A stretch of DNA of 64,000 bases from Williamsia maris (GTDB taxonomy: Bacteria > Actinomycetota > Actinomycetes > Mycobacteriales > Mycobacteriaceae): positions 1 through 64,000 of the forward strand of contig NZ_JAMTCJ010000001.1 of assembly GCF_024171815.1 (NCBI RefSeq), given 5' to 3'. The position numbers were made by a program, and so were the translations under genes. The notes beneath the pieces were generated by a model. It searched no databases. It was given only the letters and a program-made list of their open reading frames with translations, and was not told the origin of the DNA. Below, one piece after another: positions 11,455-20,426 of the stretch. Numbering within the stretch: the first letter of the stretch is position 1; the number at the start of each line of letters is the position of its first letter.

Positions 11455-12624
11455 TCAGGCGTCACTCGCGCGTGCACCGACGAGCCGTCGGCGGAGTCGC
11501 GGGACCACCGTGGCGATCATCGCGATGACCAGTCCCCCGGCCAGCGCAGGCGCGACGACGGTCACCGAGAAGACGGTACTGGCCGCCACGCTGAACGCCA
11601 GGACCGCCACCCAGAGATAGATGACCAGGACGACGCGACGCTGGGAGTGTCCGAGTTCGAGCAGGCGGTGGTGCAGATGCATCTTGTCCGGGGTGTAGAA
11701 ACCGACACCGGCACGGGTGCGGCGGATCACCGCGAGCAGCATGTCGAGCATCGGGATGAACATGACCGCGGCGACCAGGATCAGCGGCGACAGCAGCGTG
11801 AAGATGTCGGCCGGCCCGTAGGCGTAGATGGCGACACGACCCGAGGCACTGGTCGAGGCGGTGGCCAGCATCAGCCCGATGAGCATCGAGCCGGAGTCAC
11901 CCATGAAGATCCGAGCGGGCTGGAAGTTGTGCGGGAGGAACCCGAGACACGCTCCGGCGAGACTCACCGCGATCATCGCCGGCGGGTAGTAGCTGACGTC
12001 ACCGCCCTGGTCGCGCAACAGGCCGATGGAGAACAGCAGGATGGCCAGGGCGGCGATCACGGCCAGACCGGCGGCCAGTCCGTCGAGTCCGTCGACGAAG
12101 TTGATGGCGTTGATCGTCGCCACGGTGATGGCGATGGTGAGCAGACCGGACTGCAGAGGATCGAGGACGACCGTGCCGATGTCGCCGAACGGGACCGGTA
12201 CGACCGTCCAGCTGACACCCATGAGGACCAGCACCCCGGCCGCGGTGAGCTGTCCGACGAACTTGGTCAGCGCGTCCAGACCCCAGCGGTCGTCGATGAC
12301 GCCGACCGCCACGATGACGAATCCCGCCACCACCACCGCATCCATGTCGTGGGTGTAGGCGAACCCGCGGGTCAGGGCGGGCAACTGCTGGGCCAGCACG
12401 ATGGCGGCCAGTACGCCGGTGAAGATCCCGACACCACCGAGACGGGGGGTGGGGATGGCGTGCACGTCGCGCACGCGGGGCACTGCGACCGCACCGGTGC
12501 GGGTGGCGACCACGCGCACCATGCCAGTGGCCAGATACGTGATCACCGCAGCCGCGATGCCGACCAGCATCAGCTCACGCAGCGGTACTCCCGCCCCGCT
12601 ACTGGCTGCCTCGGCGAGAATCAC
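11455..12624 (-). CDS. wecA: Polyprenyl-phosphate GlcNAc-1-phosphate transferase WecA
   Basis: An integral membrane enzyme that moves GlcNAc-1-phosphate from UDP-GlcNAc to decaprenyl phosphate, starting the linker that joins arabinogalactan to peptidoglycan. The 389-residue product has about eleven hydrophobic segments. It shows the MraY/WecA motifs: DDRWGLD (111-117), NAINFVDGLDGLA (172-184), FMGDSGSM and the histidine-rich HLHHRLLELGHSQR loop. Position between sua5 and atpI equals Rv1302 (rfe/wecA) of M. tuberculosis. The start is GTG with a TAGCGT box 6 nt upstream, possibly leaderless. Confidence 0.93.
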   Translation of the reverse strand: MILAEAASSGAGVPLRELMLVGIAAAVITYLATGMVRVVATRTGAVAVPRVRDVHAIPTPRLGGVGIFTGVLAAIVLAQQLPALTRGFAYTHDMDAVVVAGFVIVAVGVIDDRWGLDALTKFVGQLTAAGVLVLMGVSWTVVPVPFGDIGTVVLDPLQSGLLTIAITVATINAINFVDGLDGLAAGLAVIAALAILLFSIGLLRDQGGDVSYYPPAMIAVSLAGACLGFLPHNFQPARIFMGDSGSMLIGLMLATASTSASGRVAIYAYGPADIFTLLSPLILVAAVMFIPMLDMLLAVIRRTRAGVGFYTPDKMHLHHRLLELGHSQRRVVLVIYLWVAVLAFSVAASTVFSVTVVAPALAGGLVIAMIATVVPRLRRRLVGARASDA

Positions 12625-12630
12625 GGCTCA

Positions 12631-12636
12631 ACGCTA
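12631..12636 (-). promoter_or_regulatory. putative -10 of leaderless wecA
   Basis: TAGCGT on the minus strand, 6 nt before the wecA GTG. No Shine-Dalgarno sequence lies between. Confidence 0.4.
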
Positions 12637-12659
12637 CTAGTGCGGGTGGCGCGCCCCAC

Positions 12660-13313
12660 TCAGGCTCGCAGCGAGGCTGCGTCCATGCCGAGGACCTCGG
12701 CGATCTGCTCCACGGTGACCGCTCCCTCGCGCAGGATGGTCGGCGCTGCACCGGTCAGGTCGACGATGGTGGACGGCGTCGCATGGGCCGCGGGGCCGCC
12801 GTCGAGGTAGACCGAGACGTCGTCGCCGAGTTGGTCGCGGGCATCGCTCGAGGTGGTCGCGGGCGGCTGTCCGGAACGGTTCGCGCTGGACACCGCCATC
12901 GGGCCGACCTCGCGCAACACCTCGATGGCGACCGGGTGCAGCGGCATCCGCAGCATCACCGACCCCTGCGTGTCGCCCAGATCCCAGGCGAGCGACGGGG
13001 CCTGTTCCACCACGAGGCTCAATCCCCCGGGCCAGAAGGCGCGGACCAGCTCACGAGCCCGGGTCGACACCGACAGCACCAGACCGTCGATGGTGTCCCA
13101 CGATCCGACCAGCACCGGCACCGGCATGTCCCGTCCGCGTCCCTTGGTCGCGAGCAGGCTGGTCACGGCCTCGGAATCGAATGCGTCACAACCCAACCCG
13201 TACAGCGTGTCGGTGGGCATGACCACGAGACGTCCCGCCTTGACGGCGCCGACCGCGGCGCGGACCCCCGCGCTCCGCGAATCCGGTTGGTTGCAATCGA
13301 ACACAGTGCTCAC
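12660..13313 (-). CDS. L-threonylcarbamoyladenylate synthase (Sua5/YrdC)
   Basis: It makes threonylcarbamoyl-AMP from threonine, bicarbonate and ATP for the t6A modification of tRNA position 37. The 217-residue product has the YrdC hallmarks: GRLVVMPTDTLYGLGCDA, a KGRGRDMPVPVLV stretch with the conserved KxR, and the SSANRSGQPPATT loop. It lacks the C-terminal Sua5 domain, so it is the short type. The GTG at 13313 has AAGGA upstream and lies 4 nt after the prmC stop; a longer frame would overlap prmC. Confidence 0.93.
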   Translation of the reverse strand: MSTVFDCNQPDSRSAGVRAAVGAVKAGRLVVMPTDTLYGLGCDAFDSEAVTSLLATKGRGRDMPVPVLVGSWDTIDGLVLSVSTRARELVRAFWPGGLSLVVEQAPSLAWDLGDTQGSVMLRMPLHPVAIEVLREVGPMAVSSANRSGQPPATTSSDARDQLGDDVSVYLDGGPAAHATPSTIVDLTGAAPTILREGAVTVEQIAEVLGMDAASLRA

Positions 13314-13317
13314 GCGA

Positions 13318-14193
13318 TCATCCTTGCACGTCATCGTCGGGCGCCTCGGCGGTGCGTCGGGCGGTCACGTACCGGGGACGCCCGGCGAGGTCGGTCCGCG
13401 CCTCGATCTCGTCGAAGGCCCCGTGTCGACGCAGCTCGGCCACCACCAGGTCGGCGGTGGTGTCGTCGTGTTCGATCGCGCACCGCCCCCCGGGCACGAG
13501 GGCGTGGGCGATGAGACCGATCATCGGTGTGATGACGGACATCCCGTCGACGCCACCGAACACGGCGACCGCGGGGTCGTACTCGATCACCTCGGGCGAG
13601 AGGTCTGCACCGGAGGGCACGTAGGGCGGGTTGGCCACCACCACGTCGGCCGTGTCGGGGTCGAGGACATCAGGGGCGCGGACGTCGCCGTGGACCACCG
13701 AAAGACGCCGACGGATCCCGTCGTCGGTGCGGGTGACGTTGGCGCGCAGCCAGATCAGGGCGTCGGGATCGTTCTCGACGGCGACCACGGTCGCGTCGGG
13801 GACCATGGTGGCGACGGCGATCGCCAGCGCGCCGCTGCCACTGCAGAGGTCGACCACGCGGGGATTGTCGACGGACGCGCAGACCGCGCCCGCCCACTCC
13901 AGGATTGCCTCGGTCTCGGGCCGCGGGACGAAGACACCGCGGCCGACGACGAGGTCGACGGGCCCGAACGACGCCGAGCCGACGATGTGCTGCAGGGGTT
14001 CACGAGCGGCTCGTCGGTCCAGACACGTGTCGAGAAGGGCGGTCTGGGTGTCGGTCAGGTCGGCCGCGGCGATCAACCGACCCCGGTCGACACCGAGCAC
14101 GTGGGCGACGAGCAGTTCCGCGTCGACACGGGGCGAGTCGACGCCGGCCGCGGCCAGACGGTCGGCGGCCGCGGCGATGACCGCGCGGTTCAC
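13318..14193 (-). CDS. prmC: Release factor glutamine methyltransferase PrmC (HemK)
   Basis: It methylates the glutamine of the GGQ motif of class I release factors using SAM. The 291-residue product has an N-terminal helical domain. A Rossmann methyltransferase domain follows, with VVDLCSGSGALAIA (motif I, about 118-131), and then the catalytic NPPY at 188-191. The gene directly follows its substrate gene prfA, 13 nt apart. Confidence 0.95.
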   Translation of the reverse strand: MNRAVIAAAADRLAAAGVDSPRVDAELLVAHVLGVDRGRLIAAADLTDTQTALLDTCLDRRAAREPLQHIVGSASFGPVDLVVGRGVFVPRPETEAILEWAGAVCASVDNPRVVDLCSGSGALAIAVATMVPDATVVAVENDPDALIWLRANVTRTDDGIRRRLSVVHGDVRAPDVLDPDTADVVVANPPYVPSGADLSPEVIEYDPAVAVFGGVDGMSVITPMIGLIAHALVPGGRCAIEHDDTTADLVVAELRRHGAFDEIEARTDLAGRPRYVTARRTAEAPDDDVQG

Positions 14194-14206
14194 CGCGACC
14201 CGGTGG

Positions 14207-15286
14207 TCACTGGGCCTCGAGGCGCGCCTGTTTGTCGGCGGCGACCAGGGCGTCGAGAAGTGCGTCGAGATCCCCGTCGAGAACGGCGTCGAGGTTGTTC
14301 GACTTGTAGCCGATCCGGTGATCGGTGACCCGGTTCTCCGGGTAGTTGTACGAACGGATCCGCTCGGACCGGTCGACCGTGCGGACCTGGGCGGTACGTC
14401 CCTCGGAGGCCTCGGCCTGCGCCTTCTCCTCCGCGGCGGCCTGCAGACGCGCGGCGAGCACCTGCATCGCCCGTGCCTTGTTCTGCAGCTGTGACCGCTC
14501 GTTCTGGCAGGTCACGACGATGTTGGTCGGCAGGTGGGTGATCCGGACGGCCGAGTCGGTGGTGTTGACGCCCTGACCGCCCTTGCCGGAGCTCCGGTAG
14601 ACGTCGATACGCAGGTCGGACTCGTCGATCTCGATCTGCTCGACCTCGTCGGGCTCGGGATAGGCCAGGACGCCCGCGGCCGAGGTGTGGATCCGACCCT
14701 GCGATTCGGTGACCGGGACCCGCTGGACGCGGTGCACGCCCGCCTCGAACTTCAGACGTGCCCACACTCCGTCGGGCGAATCCCCCGGCGACTTGATCGA
14801 CAGCGTCGCATCCTTGTAACCCCCGAGATCGGACTCGGTCACACCCAGGATCTGGGCCTTCCACCCGTGCCGTTCGCAGTACTTGAGGTACATACGGGCC
14901 AGATCGGACGCGAACAGAGCCGATTCCTCGCCACCGGCCCCGGACTTGATCTCGAGCACGACATCGTCGCCGTCGTGCGGGTCTCGCGGGGCCAGCAGAT
15001 CGGTGAGGGCGGCGTCGAGGGTGGACACGGTCCGCTCGAGTTCGGGGATCTCGGCGGCGAAGGACGCGTCGTCGTCGGCCAGTTCGCGCGCGGCCTCGAG
15101 ATCGTCCCGCGCGGCGGCCAGCCTGGTGTAGGTGCTCATGACCGGTGCCAGCTCGGCGAACCGCTTGCCGACACGACGGGCGGCGGCGGGGTCGTCGTGC
15201 AGCGACGGGTCCGACAGCTGGGTCTCCAGGCCCGAGTACTCGGACAACACGTCATCGATGGCGGTGCCCACGGACTTCTCGGTCAC
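14207..15286 (-). CDS. prfA: Peptide chain release factor 1
   Basis: RF1 reads UAA and UAG stop codons and triggers peptide release. The 359-residue product has the peptide-anticodon PVT at about 191-193, which marks RF1, and the catalytic SGKGGQGVN with GGQ at about 236-238. The open frame extends far upstream through rpmE, but the GTG at 15286, with an ACGGAG 7 nt before it, begins the conserved sequence. A terminator-like hairpin lies between it and rpmE, so prfA may have its own promoter or depend on readthrough. Confidence 0.96.
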   Translation of the reverse strand: MTEKSVGTAIDDVLSEYSGLETQLSDPSLHDDPAAARRVGKRFAELAPVMSTYTRLAAARDDLEAARELADDDASFAAEIPELERTVSTLDAALTDLLAPRDPHDGDDVVLEIKSGAGGEESALFASDLARMYLKYCERHGWKAQILGVTESDLGGYKDATLSIKSPGDSPDGVWARLKFEAGVHRVQRVPVTESQGRIHTSAAGVLAYPEPDEVEQIEIDESDLRIDVYRSSGKGGQGVNTTDSAVRITHLPTNIVVTCQNERSQLQNKARAMQVLAARLQAAAEEKAQAEASEGRTAQVRTVDRSERIRSYNYPENRVTDHRIGYKSNNLDAVLDGDLDALLDALVAADKQARLEAQ

Positions 15287-15332
15287 GGGTCGACTCCGTT
15301 CTGCCGGACTTCTCGGGGGTGGACAAAGCGAA

Positions 15333-15368
15333 GACGCCCGCCCCGCGCTGGTGCACGGGACGGGCGTC
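15333..15368 (-). terminator. rpmE terminator hairpin
   Basis: On the minus strand GACGCCCG pairs with CGGGCGTC and the stem continues through a C-rich/G-rich pair around a loop of about 12 nt, followed by a short T-containing tail. It lies just after the rpmE stop. Confidence 0.65.
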
Positions 15369-15378
15369 GACGGACGGG

Positions 15379-15627
15379 CTAGTTGGAGGCGTCGGCCTCG
15401 GTGGCGGCTGCGCCCTTGGCGGGCCGCTTGCCGTAGCGCTTCTCGAAGCGCGCGACACGTCCACCGGTGTCGAGGATCTTCTGCTTGCCCGTGTAGAACG
15501 GGTGGCACTGGGAGCAGACCTCGACCGAGATCTGGCCGCTCTCCTTGGTGCTCCGGGTGGTGAAGGTGTTCCCACAGCCGCACACCACGGTGGTGTCGAC
15601 GTAGGTGGGATGAATACCCTGCTGCAT
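15379..15627 (-). CDS. rpmE: 50S ribosomal protein L31 (zinc-binding type)
   Basis: An 82-residue ribosomal protein of the large subunit. It keeps all four zinc ligands of the C+ type: Cys16 and Cys18 (VVCGCGN), Cys38 and Cys41 (EVCSQCHPF). The basic C-terminus ([12 protein letters not shown]) is typical. AAAGGGA lies 7 nt before the ATG. Under zinc limitation such L31 proteins are usually replaced by a Cys-free paralogue, which is not in this window. Confidence 0.97.
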   Translation of the reverse strand: MQQGIHPTYVDTTVVCGCGNTFTTRSTKESGQISVEVCSQCHPFYTGKQKILDTGGRVARFEKRYGKRPAKGAAATEADASN

Positions 15628-15718
15628 CTGGTGTCCCTTTCATGGTCGCCGGGTCACCGACGCCGACGTGGCGAGTGCCACGCGGTGGACGGTGTGAACC
15701 GGAACCGGACTTGATGGA

Positions 15719-15739
15719 GCGCGCCACCTGCTGGCGCGC
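15719..15739 (-). terminator. perfect hairpin between rho and rpmE
   Basis: GCGCGCCA (15719-15726) and TGGCGCGC (15732-15739) form a perfect 8-bp stem with a 5-nt loop, about 120 nt after the rho stop and 92 nt before rpmE. It may end rho transcription or structure the rpmE leader. There is no T-tract. Confidence 0.5.
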
Positions 15740-15860
15740 AACGGGCCGAGTATGCCAGATCGGGACCCGGGAAAACCAATCTGCAATTCCCTCGGCCGAT
15801 CTGCTCGACTGATGGACTCAACCGGGACAGACCTGCATCTATTCCGGCGGCGAGTCCGGG

Positions 15861-18068
15861 TCAGTCGTTGTTCGTACCCGGCGTGTTCTGTTGGACCTGC
15901 ATCAGGAACTCGATGTTGGTCTTGGTCTTCTTGAGCTGCGAGATCAGCAGGTCGATCGCCTGCTGCGAGTCGAGCCCGGAGAGCACGCGGCGCAGCTTGT
16001 GCACGATGGCGAACTCGTCCGGCGACATCATCAGCTCGTCCTTGCGGGTGCTGGAGAGGTTGACGTCGACGGCCGGGAACACCCGACGCTCGGAGATCTT
16101 GCGATCGAGCTTGAGCTCGGCGTTGCCGGTGCCCTTGAACTCCTCGAAGATGACCGTGTCGCCGGTCGATCCCGTCTCCACCAGCGCCGAGGCGATGATC
16201 GTCAGCGAGCCGCCGTTCTCGATGTTGCGCGCCGCACCGAGAAACCGCTTGGGCGGGTACAGAGCCGTGGAGTCGACACCACCGGAGAGGATGCGTCCGG
16301 ACGCCGGCGACGCGTTGTTGTACGCGCGGCCGAGCCGGGTGATCGAGTCGAGGAGCACGACGACGTCCTTGCCGTTCTCCACCAGGCGCTTGGCGCGCTC
16401 GATGGCCAGCTCGGACACCGAGGTGTGGTCCGACGGCGGCCGGTCGAAGGTGGAGGCGATGACCTCGCCCTTGACCGAGCGGGTCATGTCGGTGACCTCT
16501 TCGGGACGCTCGTCGACGAGCACGACCATCAGGTAGCACTCGGGGTTGTTGATCGAGATCGCGTTCGCGATGTCCTGCAGGATGGTCGTCTTACCGGCCT
16601 TGGGCGGCGAGACGATCAGTGCGCGCTGGCCCTTGCCGATCGGCATGATCAGGTCGATGACGCGGGTGTCGAGCTGCTCCGGACGGGTCTCGAGGCGGAG
16701 TCGCTCGTTGGGGTAGAGCGGCGTCAGCTTGTTGAACTCCGGGCGGCGGCGCGCGGCCTCCACCTCGGCTCCGTTGACAGAGTCCAGTCGGACCAGCGGG
16801 TTGAACTTCTGACGCTGGCTGCTCTGCTCACCGTCGCGCGGCAGTCGGACCGCACCGGTGAGTGCGTCACCCCGGCGGAGTCCGTTCTTGCGGACCAGGT
16901 TCATCGACACGTAGACATCGTTCGGTCCGGCCAGGTAGCCCGAGGTCCGGACGAACGCGTAGTTGTCGAGGACGTCGAGGATGCCGGCGACCGGCTGCAA
17001 CACGTCGTCCTCGTTGACGCTGACATCGTTGTTGCCGCCGCCACCGTCCTGCCCGTCGCGGTCGCGTCCACGGCGACGCTCGCGGAATCGACGCCCCCGC
17101 CGTCCGCGGCCGTTGCCCTCGCCGTCGGGATCGTCGTCGCGAGGACCGTTGTTCCGCGGACCGTTGTCGCGGTTCTGCTGATCCCGATTGCTGTTGTCGC
17201 GGTTGCCGTTGCCGCCGCCGTCGCGATTGTTGTTGTCGCGATTGCTGTTGTCGCGGTTGCTGTTGTTCTCGCGATTGCCGTTGCGGTTGCCCTGGTTGCC
17301 GTCGCGGTTGCCGTTGTTCCGGCCGCCCTCACGGTTGTTGTCGCGACCTCCGCCGTCGGTGTTGTCGCCGCGGTTGCCGGACTCGGAGCGATCGGATCCG
17401 CCCTGGCCGCGGCCCTGGTCGGACTTCTGTCCGCCGGCGCCGTTCGCGTTGTCCTTGGTGCTGGTGTCGCGGTTGCCGTTGTCGCGGTTGGCGCCGTCGC
17501 GGTTGGCGCCGTCGCGGTTGTTCTCGCGACCGCCGTTGTCCCGGTTGCGGCGGCGGGTGCGATCGCCGCCCGCTTCGGTCGACTCGGTGGTCGCGTCGGT
17601 GGCGGGGGCGTCGCCTGCGGGCCGGTCGGTGCTCGGGGTGTCGACCCGCGATGTGGTCGCGGCGGCATCGGCCCCGGTCGCGGCGCTCTGGTCGGCCCAG
17701 GTCGCGGCACCGTTCCGCGCTGTGGTGGGCGCGGCGTCGGCCTTCGGGGCGGTGTTGCTCGTGCGCTCGACGGTCGCGTCGGCGGACGGGGCGTCGGCCA
17801 CCGCGGTGGCGCGCTCCTTGGTGGGGCGGGTCGACGGTGCGCCGGCCTGACGGTCGGCGATGGCGGCGATCAGGTCGCCCTTGCGCATCCCGGACGTGCC
17901 CTTGATGTTCAGTTCGCCGGCCAGTTGACGGAGCTCGGTGAGCACCATCGAGCTGAGGCCACCGCCACGTGCGGAGCCCGACTTGGCCGGTCGTGAGCTG
18001 GGAGTGTCTCCCGCTGACTCGGGCGCCGCGTCATCGGCAGGCGCTGAGATCAGGTCCGTATCGGTCAC
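15861..18068 (-). CDS. rho: Transcription termination factor Rho with large Asn/Arg-rich insertion
   Basis: Rho is the hexameric RNA helicase that ends transcription of untranslated RNA. The 735-residue product (GTG start at 18068, AAAGGAAA upstream) has a SAP-like Rho_N domain (about 36-75) and an Ala/Thr-rich linker. A very low-complexity Asn/Arg/Asp/Gly region covers about 169-350. The cold-shock-like RNA-binding domain follows (from about 351), then the ATPase domain with PPKAGKTT, VVLLDSITRLGRAYN and GGVDSTALYPPKRFLGAARN. E. coli Rho is 419 residues and M. tuberculosis Rho about 600, so the insertion here is long even for the lineage. It has its own promoter and a long leader. Confidence 0.97.
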   Translation of the reverse strand: MTDTDLISAPADDAAPESAGDTPSSRPAKSGSARGGGLSSMVLTELRQLAGELNIKGTSGMRKGDLIAAIADRQAGAPSTRPTKERATAVADAPSADATVERTSNTAPKADAAPTTARNGAATWADQSAATGADAAATTSRVDTPSTDRPAGDAPATDATTESTEAGGDRTRRRNRDNGGRENNRDGANRDGANRDNGNRDTSTKDNANGAGGQKSDQGRGQGGSDRSESGNRGDNTDGGGRDNNREGGRNNGNRDGNQGNRNGNRENNSNRDNSNRDNNNRDGGGNGNRDNSNRDQQNRDNGPRNNGPRDDDPDGEGNGRGRRGRRFRERRRGRDRDGQDGGGGNNDVSVNEDDVLQPVAGILDVLDNYAFVRTSGYLAGPNDVYVSMNLVRKNGLRRGDALTGAVRLPRDGEQSSQRQKFNPLVRLDSVNGAEVEAARRRPEFNKLTPLYPNERLRLETRPEQLDTRVIDLIMPIGKGQRALIVSPPKAGKTTILQDIANAISINNPECYLMVVLVDERPEEVTDMTRSVKGEVIASTFDRPPSDHTSVSELAIERAKRLVENGKDVVVLLDSITRLGRAYNNASPASGRILSGGVDSTALYPPKRFLGAARNIENGGSLTIIASALVETGSTGDTVIFEEFKGTGNAELKLDRKISERRVFPAVDVNLSSTRKDELMMSPDEFAIVHKLRRVLSGLDSQQAIDLLISQLKKTKTNIEFLMQVQQNTPGTNND
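17033..17561 (-). repeat. low-complexity coding repeat inside rho
   Basis: About 530 nt of imperfect short repeats encode NRD, NRDN, GNRD and similar units (residues 169-345 of Rho). The DNA is rich in GTTGTCGCGG-like units on the plus strand, so length change by slippage in multiples of three is plausible. The plus-strand frame through it gives a spurious Val/Ala-rich protein. Confidence 0.8.
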
Positions 18069-18147
18069 GGATTTCCTTTCGTTCCCCCGCAGTTGCGCAC
18101 CGCGATGGGTCTTGATCATCCCCGTCGAGGCGACAGAGGATGTCGAA

Positions 18148-18164
18148 CCCGCCGGACCGGCGGG
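18148..18164 (-). promoter_or_regulatory. GC hairpin in rho leader
   Basis: CCCGCC and GGCGGG flank a 5-nt GGACC/GGTCC loop, forming a compact stem followed on the minus strand by TTCGAC. It lies about 80 nt before the rho start, inside the predicted 5' leader, where an attenuator would be expected. Confidence 0.45.
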
Positions 18165-18347
18165 CTTCAAGTGGTGTGATCTGCCGTCATCGTGATCCGG
18201 CGACGCACGCTCGACCTCGATCGTTGACCGGAAAGCTGTGAGTTCCCTGGCAGGGCCCGGATGACGGGTGGGCACCAGGAAAATGTGCACCAAACGGTGA
18301 TCGAAGAAAGCACGGCCTGGACGACACGTCCACGGCAAGACAACCAC

Positions 18348-18377
18348 ATGCTAACCATGATCCGTCGGATCCGGCAA
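18348..18377 (-). promoter_or_regulatory. rho promoter
   Basis: On the minus strand TTGCCG (18372-18377) and TAGCAT (18348-18353) are 18 nt apart. Transcription would start near 18341, leaving a leader of about 270 nt before the rho start. The rest of the 344-nt gap between thrB and rho holds no credible gene. Confidence 0.6.
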
Positions 18378-18412
18378 CACCCTGCGCCGGCGTGTCGTCG
18401 ACGGGGGAGATC

Positions 18413-19336
18413 TCAGCGGACGCTGACGGGTCCCGCGATCGTGAGGTCGTGGACCCGGAAGCCCAGATCTGCGGCCATCGCCAGCGACTGCTCGGGCAGC
18501 GGTTGATCGTGCAGCGCCATCACCGACGGCCCCGCACCGGACACGAACGCCGCGACGCCCCGTCCGCGCAGTTCGGCCACGACCCGCGTCGTCTCGGGCA
18601 ACACCGGGGCACGGTAGGTCTGGTGGAGTCGGTCCGAGGTGGCCGCGGGTAGGCAACTCGGATCGGTGGTCAACGCGACCACGGCCAGCGCGCTGCGGCT
18701 CAGGTTGTGCACGGCGTCGGCTCTCGGCACGGCGTCGGGCAGCAATCCCCTGGTCAGCGCGGTGGAGGACTCGGTTCCGGGCACGAAGCCGGTGACCCGG
18801 ATCGCGGGGTGGACCTCCAGTCGGCGGGCCTGGTACCGCGGCCGACCGTCGATCACGTCGGTCCAGGACACGATCGCCGAGCCGAGCACACTCGCGGCGG
18901 CGTTGTCGGGATGGCCCTCGAACTCACTCGCGAGTTGGATCAGCTCGTCGGCCGAGAAACCCGCGCGGACACCGCTCTTCGCCATCAACCCGGACGCCGC
19001 GGCGAGGCCCGAGACGACCGCCGCGGCCGACGATCCCAGTCCGCGGGAATGCGGGATCGCGTTGGTGCACAGGATGTCGAGACCGGGTGCGGTGACGCCG
19101 CCCGCCTCCAGCCCACGCAGTAGGGCACGGACCACCAGGTGGGTGTCGTCGAGCGGGACCGCCCCCTCCCCCTCGCCGGTGACCAACACTCGCACACCCG
19201 ACTCCGCGGTGGAGACGGTGAGATCGTCGTACACGTCGAGGGCGAGACCCAGGCAGTCGAAGCCGGCACCGAGGTTCGCCGACGACGCGGGAACCCTGGT
19301 CTCGACCGTGATCCCCTGCGGCAGAACCGAATACAT
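18413..19336 (-). CDS. thrB: Homoserine kinase
   Basis: It phosphorylates homoserine with ATP, the step before threonine synthase. The 307-residue GHMP kinase shows the N-terminal VPASSANLGAGFDCLGLAL, the ATP loop PHSRGLGSSAAAVVSGL and the C-terminal SGAGPSVMAL. The ATG at 19336 is 7 nt after the thrC stop and is preferred over a frame starting inside thrC. Confidence 0.96.
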   Translation of the reverse strand: MYSVLPQGITVETRVPASSANLGAGFDCLGLALDVYDDLTVSTAESGVRVLVTGEGEGAVPLDDTHLVVRALLRGLEAGGVTAPGLDILCTNAIPHSRGLGSSAAAVVSGLAAASGLMAKSGVRAGFSADELIQLASEFEGHPDNAAASVLGSAIVSWTDVIDGRPRYQARRLEVHPAIRVTGFVPGTESSTALTRGLLPDAVPRADAVHNLSRSALAVVALTTDPSCLPAATSDRLHQTYRAPVLPETTRVVAELRGRGVAAFVSGAGPSVMALHDQPLPEQSLAMAADLGFRVHDLTIAGPVSVR

Positions 19337-19343
19337 CGCCGAC

Positions 19344-20426
19344 TCAGCCGAGGTCGAGAGCGCGGGCGACCGCACTCGGGTCGACCTCGATCGCCTGCAC
19401 CGTCGGCATTCCTGCCAGCGCGGTGTCAGGGTCCTTCAGACCGTTGCCGGTCACCGTGCAGACCACGGTCTCCCCGGCGCTGATCCAGCCGTCGGCGCGC
19501 GCGGCGAGCAGACCGGCGACGCTCGCAGCCGATGCGGGCTCGACGAAGACACCCTCACGCTGGGCGATCAACCGGTACGCCTCGAGCAACTTCTCGTCGG
19601 TCGCGGCACGGAACTGGCCGCCCGAGGAGTCCTTGGCCGCCTGCGCCTGATCCCAACTGGCCGGCGAACCGATGCGGATCGCGGTGGCGATGGTCTCGGG
19701 GTTCTTGATGGGCTGACCGGTCACCAGCGGGGCGGCACCGGCGGCCTGGACACCGAGCATCCGCGGACGCGAGTCGGTGATGCCGTCGGAGTGGTACTCG
19801 TCGTAGCCCTTCCAGTACGCGGTGATGTTTCCCGCGTTGCCGACCGGGAGTGCGTGCACGTCGGGAGCGCGACCGAGGACGTCGACGATCTCGAAGGCCG
19901 CCGTCTTCTGGCCCTCGATGCGCGCGGGGTTGACGGAGTTGACCAGTTCGATCTCGGAGAACTCCGCGGTCGCCTTGCGGGCGAGTTCGAGGCAGTCGTC
20001 GAAGTTGCCCTGCACCTGGATGATCTTGGCGCCGTGCATGACCGCCTGGGCGAGCTTGCCCAACGCGATCTTGCCCTCCGGGATCAGCACCGCGCACGTG
20101 ATGCCCGCTCGGGCGGCGTACGCCGCAGCCGATGCGGAGGTGTTGCCGGTCGACGCACACAGCACCGCGGTCTTGCCCTGGTTGACGGCGTTGCTGACCG
20201 CCATCGTCATGCCGCGGTCCTTGAACGACCCGGTCGGGTTCAGGCCCTCGACCTTCAGGTACACCTCGCAACCGGTGAGCTCCGAGAGGTGCCGGGCGGC
20301 GATCAACGGGGTGCCACCCTCGAGGAGGGTGATCACCTTCCAGTCCGGTTCGACCGGCAAACGATCCCGGTAGGCCTCGATCAGGCCGGGCCAGGCCGAG
20401 TGCACCGGGGTGGTCTTGCTAGTCAT
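19344..20426 (-). CDS. thrC: Threonine synthase
   Basis: A PLP enzyme that turns O-phosphohomoserine into threonine. The 360-residue product carries the PLP lysine at residue 69 in [11 protein letters not shown], the phosphate-binding segment [19 protein letters not shown] and the late motif TGNGLKD. Its start overlaps the hom stop by 8 nt, so translation is probably coupled. Confidence 0.97.
   Translation of the reverse strand: MTSKTTPVHSAWPGLIEAYRDRLPVEPDWKVITLLEGGTPLIAARHLSELTGCEVYLKVEGLNPTGSFKDRGMTMAVSNAVNQGKTAVLCASTGNTSASAAAYAARAGITCAVLIPEGKIALGKLAQAVMHGAKIIQVQGNFDDCLELARKATAEFSEIELVNSVNPARIEGQKTAAFEIVDVLGRAPDVHALPVGNAGNITAYWKGYDEYHSDGITDSRPRMLGVQAAGAAPLVTGQPIKNPETIATAIRIGSPASWDQAQAAKDSSGGQFRAATDEKLLEAYRLIAQREGVFVEPASAASVAGLLAARADGWISAGETVVCTVTGNGLKDPDTALAGMPTVQAIEVDPSAVARALDLG

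Noticed and set aside
17033-17561. Repeat tract considered as a possible CRISPR or minisatellite array
   Set aside because: Units are 6-12 nt, imperfect and in frame, and encode the Rho insertion; there are no spacers and no cas genes.
15891-17996. Plus-strand open frame of 701 codons with a striking Val/Ala-rich hydrophobic stretch
   Set aside because: It lies entirely opposite rho; the hydrophobic part is the antisense of the Asn/Arg repeat. The composition follows from the repeat, with no family resemblance.
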